The notes beneath the pieces were generated by a model. That model did no database searches and was not told the origin of the DNA. It saw only the letters and a program-made list of their open reading frames with translations. Positions 29,953-39,653 of a stretch of DNA of 64,000 nt are shown piece by piece. The first letter of the stretch is position 1; each line of letters opens with the position of its first letter. The DNA is taken from positions 208,004 through 272,003 of the forward strand of contig JAJEGM010000053.1 in the NCBI GenBank assembly GCA_022819825.1. Direction: 5' to 3'. A program made the translations under genes and the position numbers. The DNA is from Acidimicrobiia bacterium (GTDB lineage Bacteria > Actinomycetota > Acidimicrobiia > Acidimicrobiales > Bin134).

Positions 29953-30489
29953 GTGATGAAGACTATCCCTTGGATGGCTTCGGGAGTTTCAGAGGGCAAC
30001 CAGCCGATTTGGCACGGGCCTACGACAACTGGCGAGATTCCGCGGCTGACGAGCTTCGACGACCTGTACCGAGACGAATACGGGCCGATGGTGCGCCTCG
30101 CCCGAGGGTTGGTGGATGTGCAGGAAATCGCAGAAGAGATCGTCCAGGACGCCTTTGCCAGGGTGTACGAGCGCTGGAGTCGGCTCGACCAACCCGGCGG
30201 CTACCTGCGTACCGCGGTGGTAAACGGCGCCCGCAGTGAGCTGAGGAAGCGAGAAGTAAGGCGGCGGATTGGCCTTCGGCCGTTCATTCCCCCCCAACCT
30301 GAGGATCAGGACTACCTGCTGGATGCCCTCGACCAGCTCTCACCCCGTCAGAAGACCGTCCTTGTCTTGAAGTTCTACGCCGATATGACCGAAAAGGAGA
30401 TCGCCCAGGCCATGGGGGTGCGGCCGGGCACGGTGAAAAGCGCCACCTCCCGAGGATTGGCCGAGCTGCGAAAGGTGGTGGATCAATGA
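29953..30489 (+). CDS. ECF-type RNA polymerase sigma factor (SigE-like)
   Basis: About 178 residues with region 2 (LYRDEYGPMVRLARGLV, QDAFARVYERW) and region 4 helix-turn-helix (LSPRQKTVLVLKFYADMTE, EIAQAMGVRPGTVKSATSRG). The start is ambiguous: GTG 29953, ATG 29956 or ATG 29974. The stop overlaps the next gene as ATGA, so it is co-translated with a membrane protein that is a plausible anti-sigma factor. Regulon unknown. Confidence 0.9.
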   Translation: MMKTIPWMASGVSEGNQPIWHGPTTTGEIPRLTSFDDLYRDEYGPMVRLARGLVDVQEIAEEIVQDAFARVYERWSRLDQPGGYLRTAVVNGARSELRKREVRRRIGLRPFIPPQPEDQDYLLDALDQLSPRQKTVLVLKFYADMTEKEIAQAMGVRPGTVKSATSRGLAELRKVVDQ

Positions 30490-32456
30490 GCGACGAGCGC
30501 CGCAACCCTGAGAACCCGACTACCGCCGACGATCAGGCCCTCGGCGAGGCCTTGGGCTCCGCCATCCGAGGACGGGTCGATGCCCCGGCTGCCCGGCCAC
30601 CGGTGTCATCGATTGCCGAGCGGGCCGCCGCCCGGGCCAAGGCCCGCAACGCCCAGAGGGCGGTTGTGGGCATCGCCGCTTCGGTTGCCCTGGTAGCTGG
30701 TGGAATCGCCGCCTGGAATGCCTTTGAAGAGGACCAGCCCTCTGAAGTCATCGTGGTCGATGATCCCACTGCCTCCCCTGTGCCCGAGCCGAGTGCAGAA
30801 CCGACCCCGGCACCAGCCTCGGAAACTCCGAATGAGCCAGAAGACGCGCCCCAGACTGATCCTGAGGTTGGCTCCGAACCCAAAACGCCGGAGAGCCTGT
30901 CCACCATCCCAGCGGTCGCCTGGACAGAGTTCGAGCCAGCCCAGGTTTTCGGTGCGGGCTTGCCCGACCTCCATCACATCATGTCTGTAGGCGACGGTCG
31001 GATACTGGTCCAGGCCTACGGCCCCGATGGCAACCAGGTCATGGCCACTGAGAACGGCCGCGACTGGACCGTGGTTCCCATGCCAGCAGACTTCACACCC
31101 GAGAGATTCGACATCGCTGGGGATCGCTGGCTGGTAACTGGATCGAGATTCAACGAAACCAGCTTCGAGACCCAGGCGTTCTTCTCTGACGACCGAGGAA
31201 CCACGTGGACTGATCTAGCCCTCGACATTGTTGATCTCGACGAGACCTCCCGTGTCGAAGCCGCAGCGGTGTCCGGGCAGAACATAGTGGTGGCGGTCGA
31301 GAGCCGCGTCCACGTCGACATCGCCGCGGTAATCGTGGCTCGTGGCCTGGTGCCCGACAAAGAGTCGATAAGGGGCTGGATGGGCGTGGAAGGCAATACA
31401 GTGAGCTTTACTCGAGACGAGTCGTCGCCACCCGAGTCGTTTGAACTGACCGCCCAGGAGGAGGATTTCCTCTACGGAGGCGACCGGAGCTTCATCCGCA
31501 TCTTCCACAGCGACGGCGGAACTGCGGAACTCGTGGCCGAGTATTCGGGCTGGGATGTTGCCGGTTACGGCGCGACCGATGGCTTCCACCTTTTGATGCT
31601 GGCCGACGAGGGGGCGCTGGAACTCACCTCCCCAGATGGCCGCCAATGGAGCCAATCTCCTTTGTCCACTGGTGATGGATCTCCCGTCGACCGCCTCTCC
31701 AACTACTACGGGTCAACCAATGAGACGGTCTGGACATCGGGTGGAACAGCAGGCGAGTACCGAGTCGAGCGTCTCAATGGCGTGTACACCACCCCCCTGG
31801 CCGCTGAGCTTCCGGAAGGCATTGCCCATGTGAATCGCCTCTCAGTCGGCCCTTCGGGCATCGCCATGGTGGCGGTGCCCGGAAGCTTCCCGGACGCCGG
31901 CCTCGAGTTGAACTTGCGGGTCGCCAAAGACGGTTACGAACTGCGCTACGCCGAACCCGAGGGCGGCTTCACCTTGTGGGACTTGACCGAGGACGCAGCC
32001 GTCTACGTATTCGATGCCGAGGGCGAGCAGAGCAACATGCTCCCTGAGGGCATCCGAGTCGTGGAGGGCGGCGACGGCACTCCCGAACTGCTGGTCTTTG
32101 AAGATCCGGAGACCGGCGAACATCTTGTGTCGTTCACCAGGGAAGAACTGGAACCTTGGGCGAACGCTGAGAGCTTTTTGGCCGCGCCAGACATCAGACC
32201 CCAGCGGGTTGAAGCGTGGGTGGGATGGTCGGCCGACGGCACCAACTGGGTGTGGCAGACCCTTTCCGAAGCCTTTGGCCTGACTGGCCTCTCCGATGTT
32301 GAGAAAGAGCTCACCAACGTGGAACTGGCCGTGGGCAGCGACTTCGTGATCGCCCGTGTCCAGCCCAACCAAGTCGATCCCTCCGATACCCCCGGCGACG
32401 ACAGCCTCATGGTCACCGGCGAACCCGCCCGCTGGTTCATCGCCACCTTGCAGTGA
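30486..32456 (+). CDS. Membrane-anchored extracytoplasmic sensor, probable anti-sigma factor
   Basis: 656 residues. A cytoplasmic N-terminus (about 1-58) precedes one transmembrane helix (AVVGIAASVALVAGGIAAW, around residues 58-77), a Pro/Glu/Ser/Thr-rich linker (to ~140), and a large outer domain with BNR/WD-like repeats (e.g. VMATENGRDWTVVPMP, FFSDDRGTTWTDL) suggesting a beta-propeller. Such ECF-coupled proteins normally bind the sigma factor through the cytoplasmic tail. No ZAS zinc motif is visible, so the binding mode is inferred. Directly follows the sigma gene. Confidence 0.75.
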   Translation: MSDERRNPENPTTADDQALGEALGSAIRGRVDAPAARPPVSSIAERAAARAKARNAQRAVVGIAASVALVAGGIAAWNAFEEDQPSEVIVVDDPTASPVPEPSAEPTPAPASETPNEPEDAPQTDPEVGSEPKTPESLSTIPAVAWTEFEPAQVFGAGLPDLHHIMSVGDGRILVQAYGPDGNQVMATENGRDWTVVPMPADFTPERFDIAGDRWLVTGSRFNETSFETQAFFSDDRGTTWTDLALDIVDLDETSRVEAAAVSGQNIVVAVESRVHVDIAAVIVARGLVPDKESIRGWMGVEGNTVSFTRDESSPPESFELTAQEEDFLYGGDRSFIRIFHSDGGTAELVAEYSGWDVAGYGATDGFHLLMLADEGALELTSPDGRQWSQSPLSTGDGSPVDRLSNYYGSTNETVWTSGGTAGEYRVERLNGVYTTPLAAELPEGIAHVNRLSVGPSGIAMVAVPGSFPDAGLELNLRVAKDGYELRYAEPEGGFTLWDLTEDAAVYVFDAEGEQSNMLPEGIRVVEGGDGTPELLVFEDPETGEHLVSFTREELEPWANAESFLAAPDIRPQRVEAWVGWSADGTNWVWQTLSEAFGLTGLSDVEKELTNVELAVGSDFVIARVQPNQVDPSDTPGDDSLMVTGEPARWFIATLQ

Positions 32457-32586
32457 CGATGAACTCGTCCTCCACCTCGGATAGGACGGTGGAACTGCTG
32501 TAGGCGGTTGGTGCGTCCCCTCCGCACCAACCGCCCGCAGCACCGCTCGCAAGCCCCGCTGGCTGGCCGCCACTTAGACTCGGCAC

Positions 32587-33747
32587 ATGATCATCGATGT
32601 GGATACCCACTGGGAGATCACGGGAGACTCGGCCGAGGTCGACCCCATGAAGCCGTGGACGGATCAGATTCCCGACAATCGGACACATCTGGCCAACGCC
32701 ATCGCTGGCGACCTGCTCCAGGTTCTTCCCGCCGATCGCCTGCCAAGCCCAGCGGAACTCCTGCCCAAGCTGTTCGAGCGGGCCAAAGACTCGGGCGGAC
32801 CGGTCATACTCCACCCCCGCCATGACTCCACTGCGGCCGAGCGGGTGGCTTGGATGGACTCGGTGGGCATCGACCACTGCCTGGTCAATCCCGGCGGTTA
32901 CTGGCAGAAGCTCGACTACCTGCGGCCCGATGATCGGGTGATCGCCGCCCAGCGATGCAACGACTTCCTCACCGAGCAGCTTTGGGATCAACGTGACCGG
33001 CTCCATTCGGTGGCCACTATTGATTTCTCAGACTTGGACGATGCGGTAACTGAGTTAGAGCGGTGCCGAGAACGAGGGGCCCGGGCGTTCTTCCTCTATA
33101 CCTGCCGGGGCGCGCCCGTCGGGGGCCCGCCCGGCCACCCCGATTGGGACAGGGTGTGGGCCGCGGCCACCTCCTTGGGCATGGTGGCGGTGATCCACGT
33201 AGGCAACACCGAATCGGACTTCTCGAAGTGGGCCGACATCGGCTGGGACCTGCCCGACGGGGCCGGCATCGGCGGGCTGATCCGGCTGGCCAACACCCAG
33301 CGGCTCCATGCCGCTCAGAACCTCATCGCCAGCATGCTGTTCGGCGGGGTGTTCCACCGGTTCCCCAACCTCACCGTGCTGGTGGAGGAGATGCGCGCCG
33401 GATGGCTGCCCTGGTACGTGGCCACGCTGTCGCGCCAGTGCCTTTCGTCGCCGTCTCTGGGTGATTGGCCGTGGCCGGTCAGCGGCGAGGACATGCTGCA
33501 CCGCAACCTGCGGCTCACTCCCCTGCCCGGCTTCGGCGACACCGACGCCCTCGACGTGCTGGCTGAGCTGCCCGACATGGTGGTGTTCTCCTCCGACTAC
33601 CCCCACCAGGAGGGCAACGCCGACCCCATCGAGCTCTACCAACCAGCGCTCAATGGTCTCGACGACGGGGTGAGGACCGCGTTCATGGGAGCGACCAGCG
33701 CCGAGTGCTTCGCCCGTATCGGCGATCCGCTGCCCGCGGTGGGCTGA
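32587..33747 (+). CDS. Amidohydrolase family 2 metal-dependent hydrolase
   Basis: 386 residues. IDVDTHWE is the N-terminal metal motif (DxH), IHVGNTE holds a conserved His, and VVFSSDYPHQEG is the C-terminal catalytic segment. The third member of this family in the window. ATG 32587 follows TAGACT by six bases. Convergent with the GrdB-like selenoprotein gene, four bases between stops. Function is not specific beyond the superfamily. Confidence 0.87.
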   Translation: MIIDVDTHWEITGDSAEVDPMKPWTDQIPDNRTHLANAIAGDLLQVLPADRLPSPAELLPKLFERAKDSGGPVILHPRHDSTAAERVAWMDSVGIDHCLVNPGGYWQKLDYLRPDDRVIAAQRCNDFLTEQLWDQRDRLHSVATIDFSDLDDAVTELERCRERGARAFFLYTCRGAPVGGPPGHPDWDRVWAAATSLGMVAVIHVGNTESDFSKWADIGWDLPDGAGIGGLIRLANTQRLHAAQNLIASMLFGGVFHRFPNLTVLVEEMRAGWLPWYVATLSRQCLSSPSLGDWPWPVSGEDMLHRNLRLTPLPGFGDTDALDVLAELPDMVVFSSDYPHQEGNADPIELYQPALNGLDDGVRTAFMGATSAECFARIGDPLPAVG

Positions 33748-33751
33748 GAAC

Positions 33752-34909
33752 TCAGCGCCCCACGGGCTGCATGTAGAAAGTGATGCCGCTGGGGGCCTCT
33801 TGCTCGGTGAGTGCGTCGCGGGCGGCAGCCAAGGTCTTGCCCGCCTCAGTCTCCTCGTAGAACCAGGCTTCGGCTTGCCGTGCCCCCGGAGGCGGGCCGC
33901 CGGCCAACTCCAGGGCGGCCTCCTGGTAGTAGGCCCGGATGTCATGGGCGATCGCGATGGTGTCCAACCGGGGCCCGTACACCTCTTTCCAGTGTTCTCC
34001 GGCAGCCACCCGCTCGAGGTCGCCAAGCGCTGCGGCCACGCCGTCGGCATCGACGGCCCGGCCCACCTCGGTGGCGCCCCGTCGGGCCACCGCCCGGTCG
34101 TAGGCGGCCCGCAGACCCTGGGCCTCATCGATAGACGGCGCGATATCAGGGTCGTAGCGGGGTGGCAGCGCACAGGCCAGAGGCGTCTCTACCGCTTCCA
34201 CCACTTCGGGATAGTCCACCAGCACTGGGCCTGAGGGGGCGTTGAGCAAGTCGAATGCTGCGGCAAGCACGCGGTGTTGGAATTGGGCGTTGTCGGGCAT
34301 GCCCAACGGGCGGCCCAGGGGAAACTCGCAGTAAAGAACCCTGGGAACGTTCATCCGCTCAGCCACCGGGCGCATCGATGCCAATACCACGGTGGCAATC
34401 CCGGCATCCTCCAGCACGTGGGCCAGCACACACACGGTGCGCGTGCACAGCGGTCAAACCGGGGTCAAGATGGCCACATCCACCCCGTCGGCCCGCAACT
34501 CGGCCGCGGCGGCGGGTCCGGTATCAAGACGCACCTCCGACACCGTGTCGGGCTGGTTGCCGGCGAAAGCCACATGCCGGGGTGCCACTGCCCCGATGGT
34601 TCCGTCAGCGGCCAATTGCTCCAACCGGTCGATGGGATACACCACGTTGTGATCGGACACATACGCAGCCCGGTCGAAGTTCGAGCTCCAATGGCCCAAG
34701 ATCAGCTCCCGGTCACCCCGGTCGAGCATCCGATAGCTGGTATCCCCACGACCTTCGAAGCGGTCTTGGTCGGCCCGGTGCAATCCCGCACTGGTCACTA
34801 TGGCCACCGTGGCCTCGCTGAGCGGCGGCGGGGACGCCCACGGTGTGGACTCGAATTCCGGCACGGGCAGGTTGGCCATCATGTCGCGCATCACTTGATC
34901 ACTGGACAT
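33752..34909 (-). CDS. GrdB-like (glycine/sarcosine/betaine reductase B family) selenoprotein; in-frame TGA read as selenocysteine
   Basis: One continuous 385-residue frame containing a TGA at 34454-34456 (residue 152). The surrounding sequence VAILTPV-U-PLCTRTVCVL gives a U-x-x-C redox motif at the point where GrdB-type proteins carry selenocysteine; homology continues on both sides (e.g. GVDVAILTPV before, AHVLEDAGIATVVLAS after). Translation would otherwise give two half proteins in the same frame with no sensible start after the TGA. A stem-loop lies just downstream. ATG 34909 has GGGAGAG upstream. The D-proline/glycine reductase partners are absent from the window, so the role is unknown, perhaps a reductase of an aerobic subgroup. 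Confidence 0.88.
34426..34456 (-). promoter_or_regulatory. Candidate bacterial SECIS element for the GrdB-like gene
   Basis: Starting at the TGA (34456), an eight-base-pair stem can form: GCACGCGC (34446-34439) with GUGUGUGC (34433-34426), two G-U wobbles, loop ACCGU. The hairpin begins about eight bases after the TGA and presents GU in the loop, as SelB-binding hairpins do. It lies within coding sequence. This is a visual fold only. Confidence 0.5.
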
Positions 34910-34934
34910 GGGCCTACTCTCCCATAGCCAGGGG

Positions 34935-36416
34935 CTACCGGTCTGATTGAAGTGGGAACGACCTCCGGCGCAGCTCCGCATACCGGGCTCGCACTTCTTC
35001 GCCCGCGATGCCGACTGGAGGCTCCACCTGCTCTCCTCTCCCCAGCGGCCAGTCGGCAGCGACCTCAGCAGGGTGGCGGTCAGAGGCAACTGCCGCAGCT
35101 TGCACCGCCGCGCCCACCGCCACCGTCTCATCGTCTTCGGGCACGGTGACCCACTCGCCGTGCAGCGCGGCAGCTCGAAGCCGATAGGCCTTCGAACGGG
35201 CCCCGCCGCCGATGAGGTGGAGCGTGCCGCTCACATTCACCCCGGCGGCCCGCAGAGCGTCGAGACCGTCGAACAGCCCGCAGAGCACCCCGTCGTGGGC
35301 GGCCAGGGCCAGCTCCTCGCGGGTGGTGTCGTTTCGCAGCCCGGCCAACAGCCCGGCGGCCTCGGGCAGGTCGGGTGTGCGCTCCCCATCGAAGTAGGGA
35401 ACCAGAACCGGAGGGTTCGGGCCGTCGGGTGCAGCCAGCGCCAGCTCGGCCAGGCCAGCGGCATCCACGCCGAGCCATTGGGCCACCGTGTCGGTGACCC
35501 GGGTGGCGTTGAGAGTGCACACCAGGGGCAGGAAGCCGCCGCCGGCGTCGGCGAATCCGGCGACTGCGCCCGAGGGGTCACTGGTCGGTGTCCGGGACAC
35601 CGAATAGGCCGTGCCAGAAGTGCCCAGGGAGATGACCGCGTCGCCCGGCTTCAGCCCGAGGCCGAGGGCCGCCCCCATGTTGTCGCCGGTGCCGGGGCCG
35701 ACCAGCACCGATTCCGGCAGACCTAGCGCGGCGGCTGCATCAGGGGTGATCTCCCCAGCAGCAGCGTCGGGGGCCAGCACTCGGGGCAGGCGCGGCAGCC
35801 AGCTTTCCGGGTCACCCACCGCTAATCCCAAGAGATCATCAGCCAGTTCGTTTCTGGCGGGATCGAACCACCCGGTGCCCGAGGCGTCACCGCGGTCGGT
35901 GACATGGGCACCGGTCAGCCGCCAGGTGAGCCAGTCGTGGGGCAACATGATCTGGGCGATCCGGTCGCCCAGCTCGGGCTCGTGTTCGAGCACCCAGGCC
36001 AGCTTGGCAATGGTGAACGACGCCAGCGGCACCGATCCGCAGCGCTCGGCCCACTGCTCTGCGCTGTGACGAGCCACCAAATCTCGGGCCTGAGGTGCGG
36101 AGGTCGTGTCGTTCCACAGCTTGGCCCGACGCAAGACCTCTCCGTCCTCGTCTACCAGCACCAGTCCGTGCTGCTGGCCGGCCACACTCACTGCCGCCAC
36201 GTTGCCCCGGTCGGCATCTGTGAATTGGGCAAAGCAGGCTGACAACGCCTCCCACCAGGTGGCCGTACCCTGCTCGCTCACCGGCGGGTCCCAGCACGCG
36301 TGGGTATGCGGGGAACTGGTCCGGTCCACCAGCCGACCCGAGTCGATTTCTCGCAATTCGACCTTGGTGGACTGGGTGGAGGAGTCCACCCCGGCCACCA
36401 GCGCGCGGTTCGCCAT
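34935..36416 (-). CDS. xylB: Xylulokinase
   Basis: Phosphorylates D-xylulose with ATP. 493 residues of the FGGY carbohydrate kinase family: GVDSSTQSTKVELR phosphate-binding start near residue 9, the substrate loop WNDTTSAPQA, LPHDWLTWRLTG, and the ATP-site LGTSGTAYSVS and GGGARSKAYR. Its ATG overlaps the xylA stop (TGATG). Products feed the pentose phosphate pathway. The GrdB-like gene follows after 25 bases on the same strand. Confidence 0.93.
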   Translation of the reverse strand: MANRALVAGVDSSTQSTKVELREIDSGRLVDRTSSPHTHACWDPPVSEQGTATWWEALSACFAQFTDADRGNVAAVSVAGQQHGLVLVDEDGEVLRRAKLWNDTTSAPQARDLVARHSAEQWAERCGSVPLASFTIAKLAWVLEHEPELGDRIAQIMLPHDWLTWRLTGAHVTDRGDASGTGWFDPARNELADDLLGLAVGDPESWLPRLPRVLAPDAAAGEITPDAAAALGLPESVLVGPGTGDNMGAALGLGLKPGDAVISLGTSGTAYSVSRTPTSDPSGAVAGFADAGGGFLPLVCTLNATRVTDTVAQWLGVDAAGLAELALAAPDGPNPPVLVPYFDGERTPDLPEAAGLLAGLRNDTTREELALAAHDGVLCGLFDGLDALRAAGVNVSGTLHLIGGGARSKAYRLRAAALHGEWVTVPEDDETVAVGAAVQAAAVASDRHPAEVAADWPLGRGEQVEPPVGIAGEEVRARYAELRRRSFPLQSDR

Positions 36417-37753
36417 CAGTTCGGTGTGGACCAGATGATGCGGTTTACTTCATTCTCCAACCGCTCCTGACGCCCCGACACCGGCTGGGGGTCGAGCCCA
36501 TCGGCCACCGCTTGGTCGCCCAACGCGGCCAGGTCCACCTCGCCCTTCATGATTTCCGCGCCCAGACCCGAGTCCCACTTGCCGTAGCGGTCGGACCGGG
36601 CCTGCTCGATGGCGCCGTCGGCCAGCATGGCCTCGGCCACCAGCAGGGAGCGGGCCAGCGTGTCGATGCCGCCGATGTGACCCCAGAACAGGTCGTCTCG
36701 GGCCATGCTCTGGCGTCGGAGCTTGGTGTCGAAGTTGAACCCGCCGGTGGTGAACCCCCCGCCTCGCAAGATCTCGTAGAGCGCCAGGGAGAGCTCGTCC
36801 ACCGAGTTGGGGAACTGGTCGGTGTCCCACCCGTTCTGGGGATCGCCCCGGTTGGCGTCCACGCTGCCGAAGATGCCGTTGTCCACCGCATAGGCCACCT
36901 CGTGGTGGAAGGAGTGGCCCGACAAGGTGGCGTGGTTCACCTCGATGTTCACCTTGAACTCATCAACGAGGCCGTAGCGGTCTAAGAAACCGTGAACCGA
37001 GGCGCAGTCGTAGTCGTACTGGTGTTTGGTGGGCTCCTGGGGCTTGGGCTCGAGGAGCAATGTGCCGGCGAAGCCGATCTTGTGCTTGTGCTCGGCCACC
37101 AGCGTCAAGAAGCGGGCGAGTTGGTCGGCCTCTTGGCGCAGACGGGTGTTGAGCAGTGTCTCGTAGCCCTCGCGCCCGCCCCACAGCACGTAGTTGGCCC
37201 CGTCGAGGCGGTGGGTGGCCTCGAGCATGTGCCGCACTTGGGCCGCAGCGTGAGTGAACACCTCAGGGTCAGGGTTGGTAGCTGCTCCGGCGGCGTAGCG
37301 GGGATGGGAGAACAGGTTGGCCGTGCCCCACAGCAGCCGCACGCCGGTGGCCTCCATCTTCTTGGCCGCCCGCTCCACCATGGCGTCGAGGTTGGCCCGG
37401 CTCTCGGCCAAGTCGGCGCCTTCGGGGGCCATGTCCACGTCGTGGAAGCAGTAGAACGGGGTGCCCAGCTTCTCGAAGAACTCAAAGGCGGCATCCTGCT
37501 TGGCTCGAGCCGCGGCCATCGGATCCTGTCCCGGCTCCAGCCAGGGGCGGTCGAACGTGCCGTGCCCGAAGATGTCGCTTCCCGGCCAGTTGAAGCTGTG
37601 CCAGTAGCACACCGCAATGCGCAGGTGGTCCTCCATCCGCCGCCCCATCACCACCCGATCGGGGTCGTACACCCGGTAAGCCAACTGGCCGAGCCCCGCG
37701 CGACTTCCGGCATGCGCCACCGGCTCGGGAACAGTGTCGAAGAAATCAGTCAT
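36416..37753 (-). CDS. xylA: Xylose isomerase
   Basis: Isomerises D-xylose to D-xylulose using divalent metals. 445 residues (class II length). Catalytic [29 protein letters not shown] and [11 protein letters not shown] hold the His/Lys/Glu/Asp metal ligands; [13 protein letters not shown] is near the end. ATG 37753 has GGAGG upstream. Heads the xylA-xylB pair. No transporter or regulator for xylose is nearby. Confidence 0.95.
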   Translation of the reverse strand: MTDFFDTVPEPVAHAGSRAGLGQLAYRVYDPDRVVMGRRMEDHLRIAVCYWHSFNWPGSDIFGHGTFDRPWLEPGQDPMAAARAKQDAAFEFFEKLGTPFYCFHDVDMAPEGADLAESRANLDAMVERAAKKMEATGVRLLWGTANLFSHPRYAAGAATNPDPEVFTHAAAQVRHMLEATHRLDGANYVLWGGREGYETLLNTRLRQEADQLARFLTLVAEHKHKIGFAGTLLLEPKPQEPTKHQYDYDCASVHGFLDRYGLVDEFKVNIEVNHATLSGHSFHHEVAYAVDNGIFGSVDANRGDPQNGWDTDQFPNSVDELSLALYEILRGGGFTTGGFNFDTKLRRQSMARDDLFWGHIGGIDTLARSLLVAEAMLADGAIEQARSDRYGKWDSGLGAEIMKGEVDLAALGDQAVADGLDPQPVSGRQERLENEVNRIIWSTPN

Positions 37754-37890
37754 TGTGAGCCTCCGTCATGGCGCCGTTGATGACACCGCCCGATTCTAAG
37801 GACCGCCCCCGACACTCGCCCGATCACACGTCGAATGTCCGTGTACGCTTGCGGGGTTGACATCAAGCATCGAGCATGAGAGGCGGGTCC

Positions 37891-39588
37891 ATGTCTTTTC
37901 CTTCTGATCTCGAGATTGCCCGCGGGGCGAATCTCCGACCGCTTACTGAAATCGCTGAAGAAGCTGGCATCCCAACCGAGATGCTGGAGCCCTACGGGGC
38001 GGGGGCGGCCAAGATCAGCCTGGACGCCATCGAGGCGCTGGCCGACCGGCCCCGAGCCCGCTATGTGGTGGTGACTGCCATTACCCCCACACCGCTAGGC
38101 GAGGGCAAAACCACCACCACGGTGGGGCTGGGCCAGGGGTTCGGCCATATCGGCAAGCGGGCCACCATCGCCATCCGCCAGCCTTCGCTGGGACCGACGT
38201 TCGGCATCAAGGGCGGCGCGGCCGGAGGCGGCTACAGCCAAGTGGTGCCCATGGAGCTGTTCAACCTCCACCTCACCGGCGATATGCACGCGGTGACCGC
38301 GGCCCACAACATGTGCTCGGCCATGCTCGACGCCCACATCTACCACGGCAACGAGTCGGGGCTCGATCTGCACAACATCACCTGGCGACGGGTGGTGGAC
38401 ATCAACGACCGGGCCTTGCGCAATGTGGTGATCGGCCTGGGCGGGCGGCTCGACGGGGTCCCCCGGGAATCAGGCTTCGATATCACCGCCGCCTCCGAGG
38501 TGATGGCCACCTTGGCGCTGGCCACGTCGCTGTCGGACCTGCGGGCCCGGCTGGGCCGGATCGTGGTGGGCTACACCAAAGCGGGCGACCCGGTGACCGC
38601 TGAAGACCTCAAGGCCGCCGGGGCCATGGCCGTGCTGTTGAAGGATGCCCTCAAGCCCAACTTGATGCAGACCCTGGAGGGCGGCCCCGCCCTGGTGCAT
38701 ACCGGGCCGTTCGGCAACATCGCCACCGGCAACTCCTCGATCGTGGCCGACCGCATCGCCATCCGCACCGGCGACTTCTTGGTGACGGAAGCCGGGTTCG
38801 GCGCCGACATGGGTGCCGAGCGGTTCTTCAACATCAAATGCCGCTACTCGGGCATCGATCCCGACGCCGCGGTGATGGTGGCCACCGTGCGGGGCCTCAA
38901 GGCCCACTCCGGCAACCACCGCATCGTGGCCGGGCGGCCTCTGCCCGAGGCGCTGCTGGCCGAAAACCCCGACGAGGTACACGCCGGGGGCGACAACCTC
39001 CGCAAGCAGCTCTCCAACATGAAGGCCCACGGCGTGACCCCGGTGGTGGCAATCAACGCCTTCCCCGGCGACCACGACGCCGATCTGGCCGCCATCGCCG
39101 AGATCGCTGATGAGTACGGCGCCCGCTGCGCGATCACCACCCACTTCTCCGACGGCGGCGCGGGAGCAGCCGAGCTGGCCGAGGCAGTAGCCGAGGCCTG
39201 CGAGGAGCCCAGCTCCTTCAAGGTGCTGTACGAGGACGATCTGTCGCTCAAAGACAAGATCGCCGCGGTGGCCACCACCGTGTACGGCGCCGATGACGTG
39301 GAGTACTCAGCCACGGCCAACCGCCAGCTCGACACCTACGAGTCCGCTGATTTCGGCCACCTCCCCGTTTGCATCGCCAAGACCCACCTGTCCATCTCAT
39401 CCGACCCCTCCCTCAAGGGAGCCCCCACCGGCTGGACCCTGCCGGTGCGGGAGGTGCGGGCCTCGGTGGGCGCCGGCTTCGTCTACCCCATCTGCGGCGA
39501 CATGCGCACCATGCCCGGCCTAGGCCGCCAACCTGCCGCCATGGGCATCGACCTAGACGAGAACGGCGAGATCGTCGGCCTGAGCTAA
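37891..39588 (+). CDS. fhs: Formate-tetrahydrofolate ligase
   Basis: ATP-dependent activation of formate to 10-formyl-THF. 565 residues; ATP-binding loop TPTPLGEGKTTTTVGLG near residue 65, the FTHFS signature RQPSLGPTFGIKGGAAGGG and GFGADMGAERF. The ATG at 37891 follows AGAGGCGGG and is preferred to an ATG 15 bases upstream. It lies 65 bases before the formate dehydrogenase genes on the same strand. Formate can thus go either into folate or to CO2. Confidence 0.95.
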   Translation: MSFPSDLEIARGANLRPLTEIAEEAGIPTEMLEPYGAGAAKISLDAIEALADRPRARYVVVTAITPTPLGEGKTTTTVGLGQGFGHIGKRATIAIRQPSLGPTFGIKGGAAGGGYSQVVPMELFNLHLTGDMHAVTAAHNMCSAMLDAHIYHGNESGLDLHNITWRRVVDINDRALRNVVIGLGGRLDGVPRESGFDITAASEVMATLALATSLSDLRARLGRIVVGYTKAGDPVTAEDLKAAGAMAVLLKDALKPNLMQTLEGGPALVHTGPFGNIATGNSSIVADRIAIRTGDFLVTEAGFGADMGAERFFNIKCRYSGIDPDAAVMVATVRGLKAHSGNHRIVAGRPLPEALLAENPDEVHAGGDNLRKQLSNMKAHGVTPVVAINAFPGDHDADLAAIAEIADEYGARCAITTHFSDGGAGAAELAEAVAEACEEPSSFKVLYEDDLSLKDKIAAVATTVYGADDVEYSATANRQLDTYESADFGHLPVCIAKTHLSISSDPSLKGAPTGWTLPVREVRASVGAGFVYPICGDMRTMPGLGRQPAAMGIDLDENGEIVGLS

Positions 39589-39653
39589 CGGCGGTCGAGG
39601 CCGTACCGGGCCGATAGGCTTGAGCAACCTCAGGGTGTCTCTGGGGGAAAGGG

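Noticed and set aside
33752..34435. Separate small gene starting at GTG 34435 after the TGA
   Set aside because: It has no ribosome site, and the homologous N-terminal half precedes it in the same frame.
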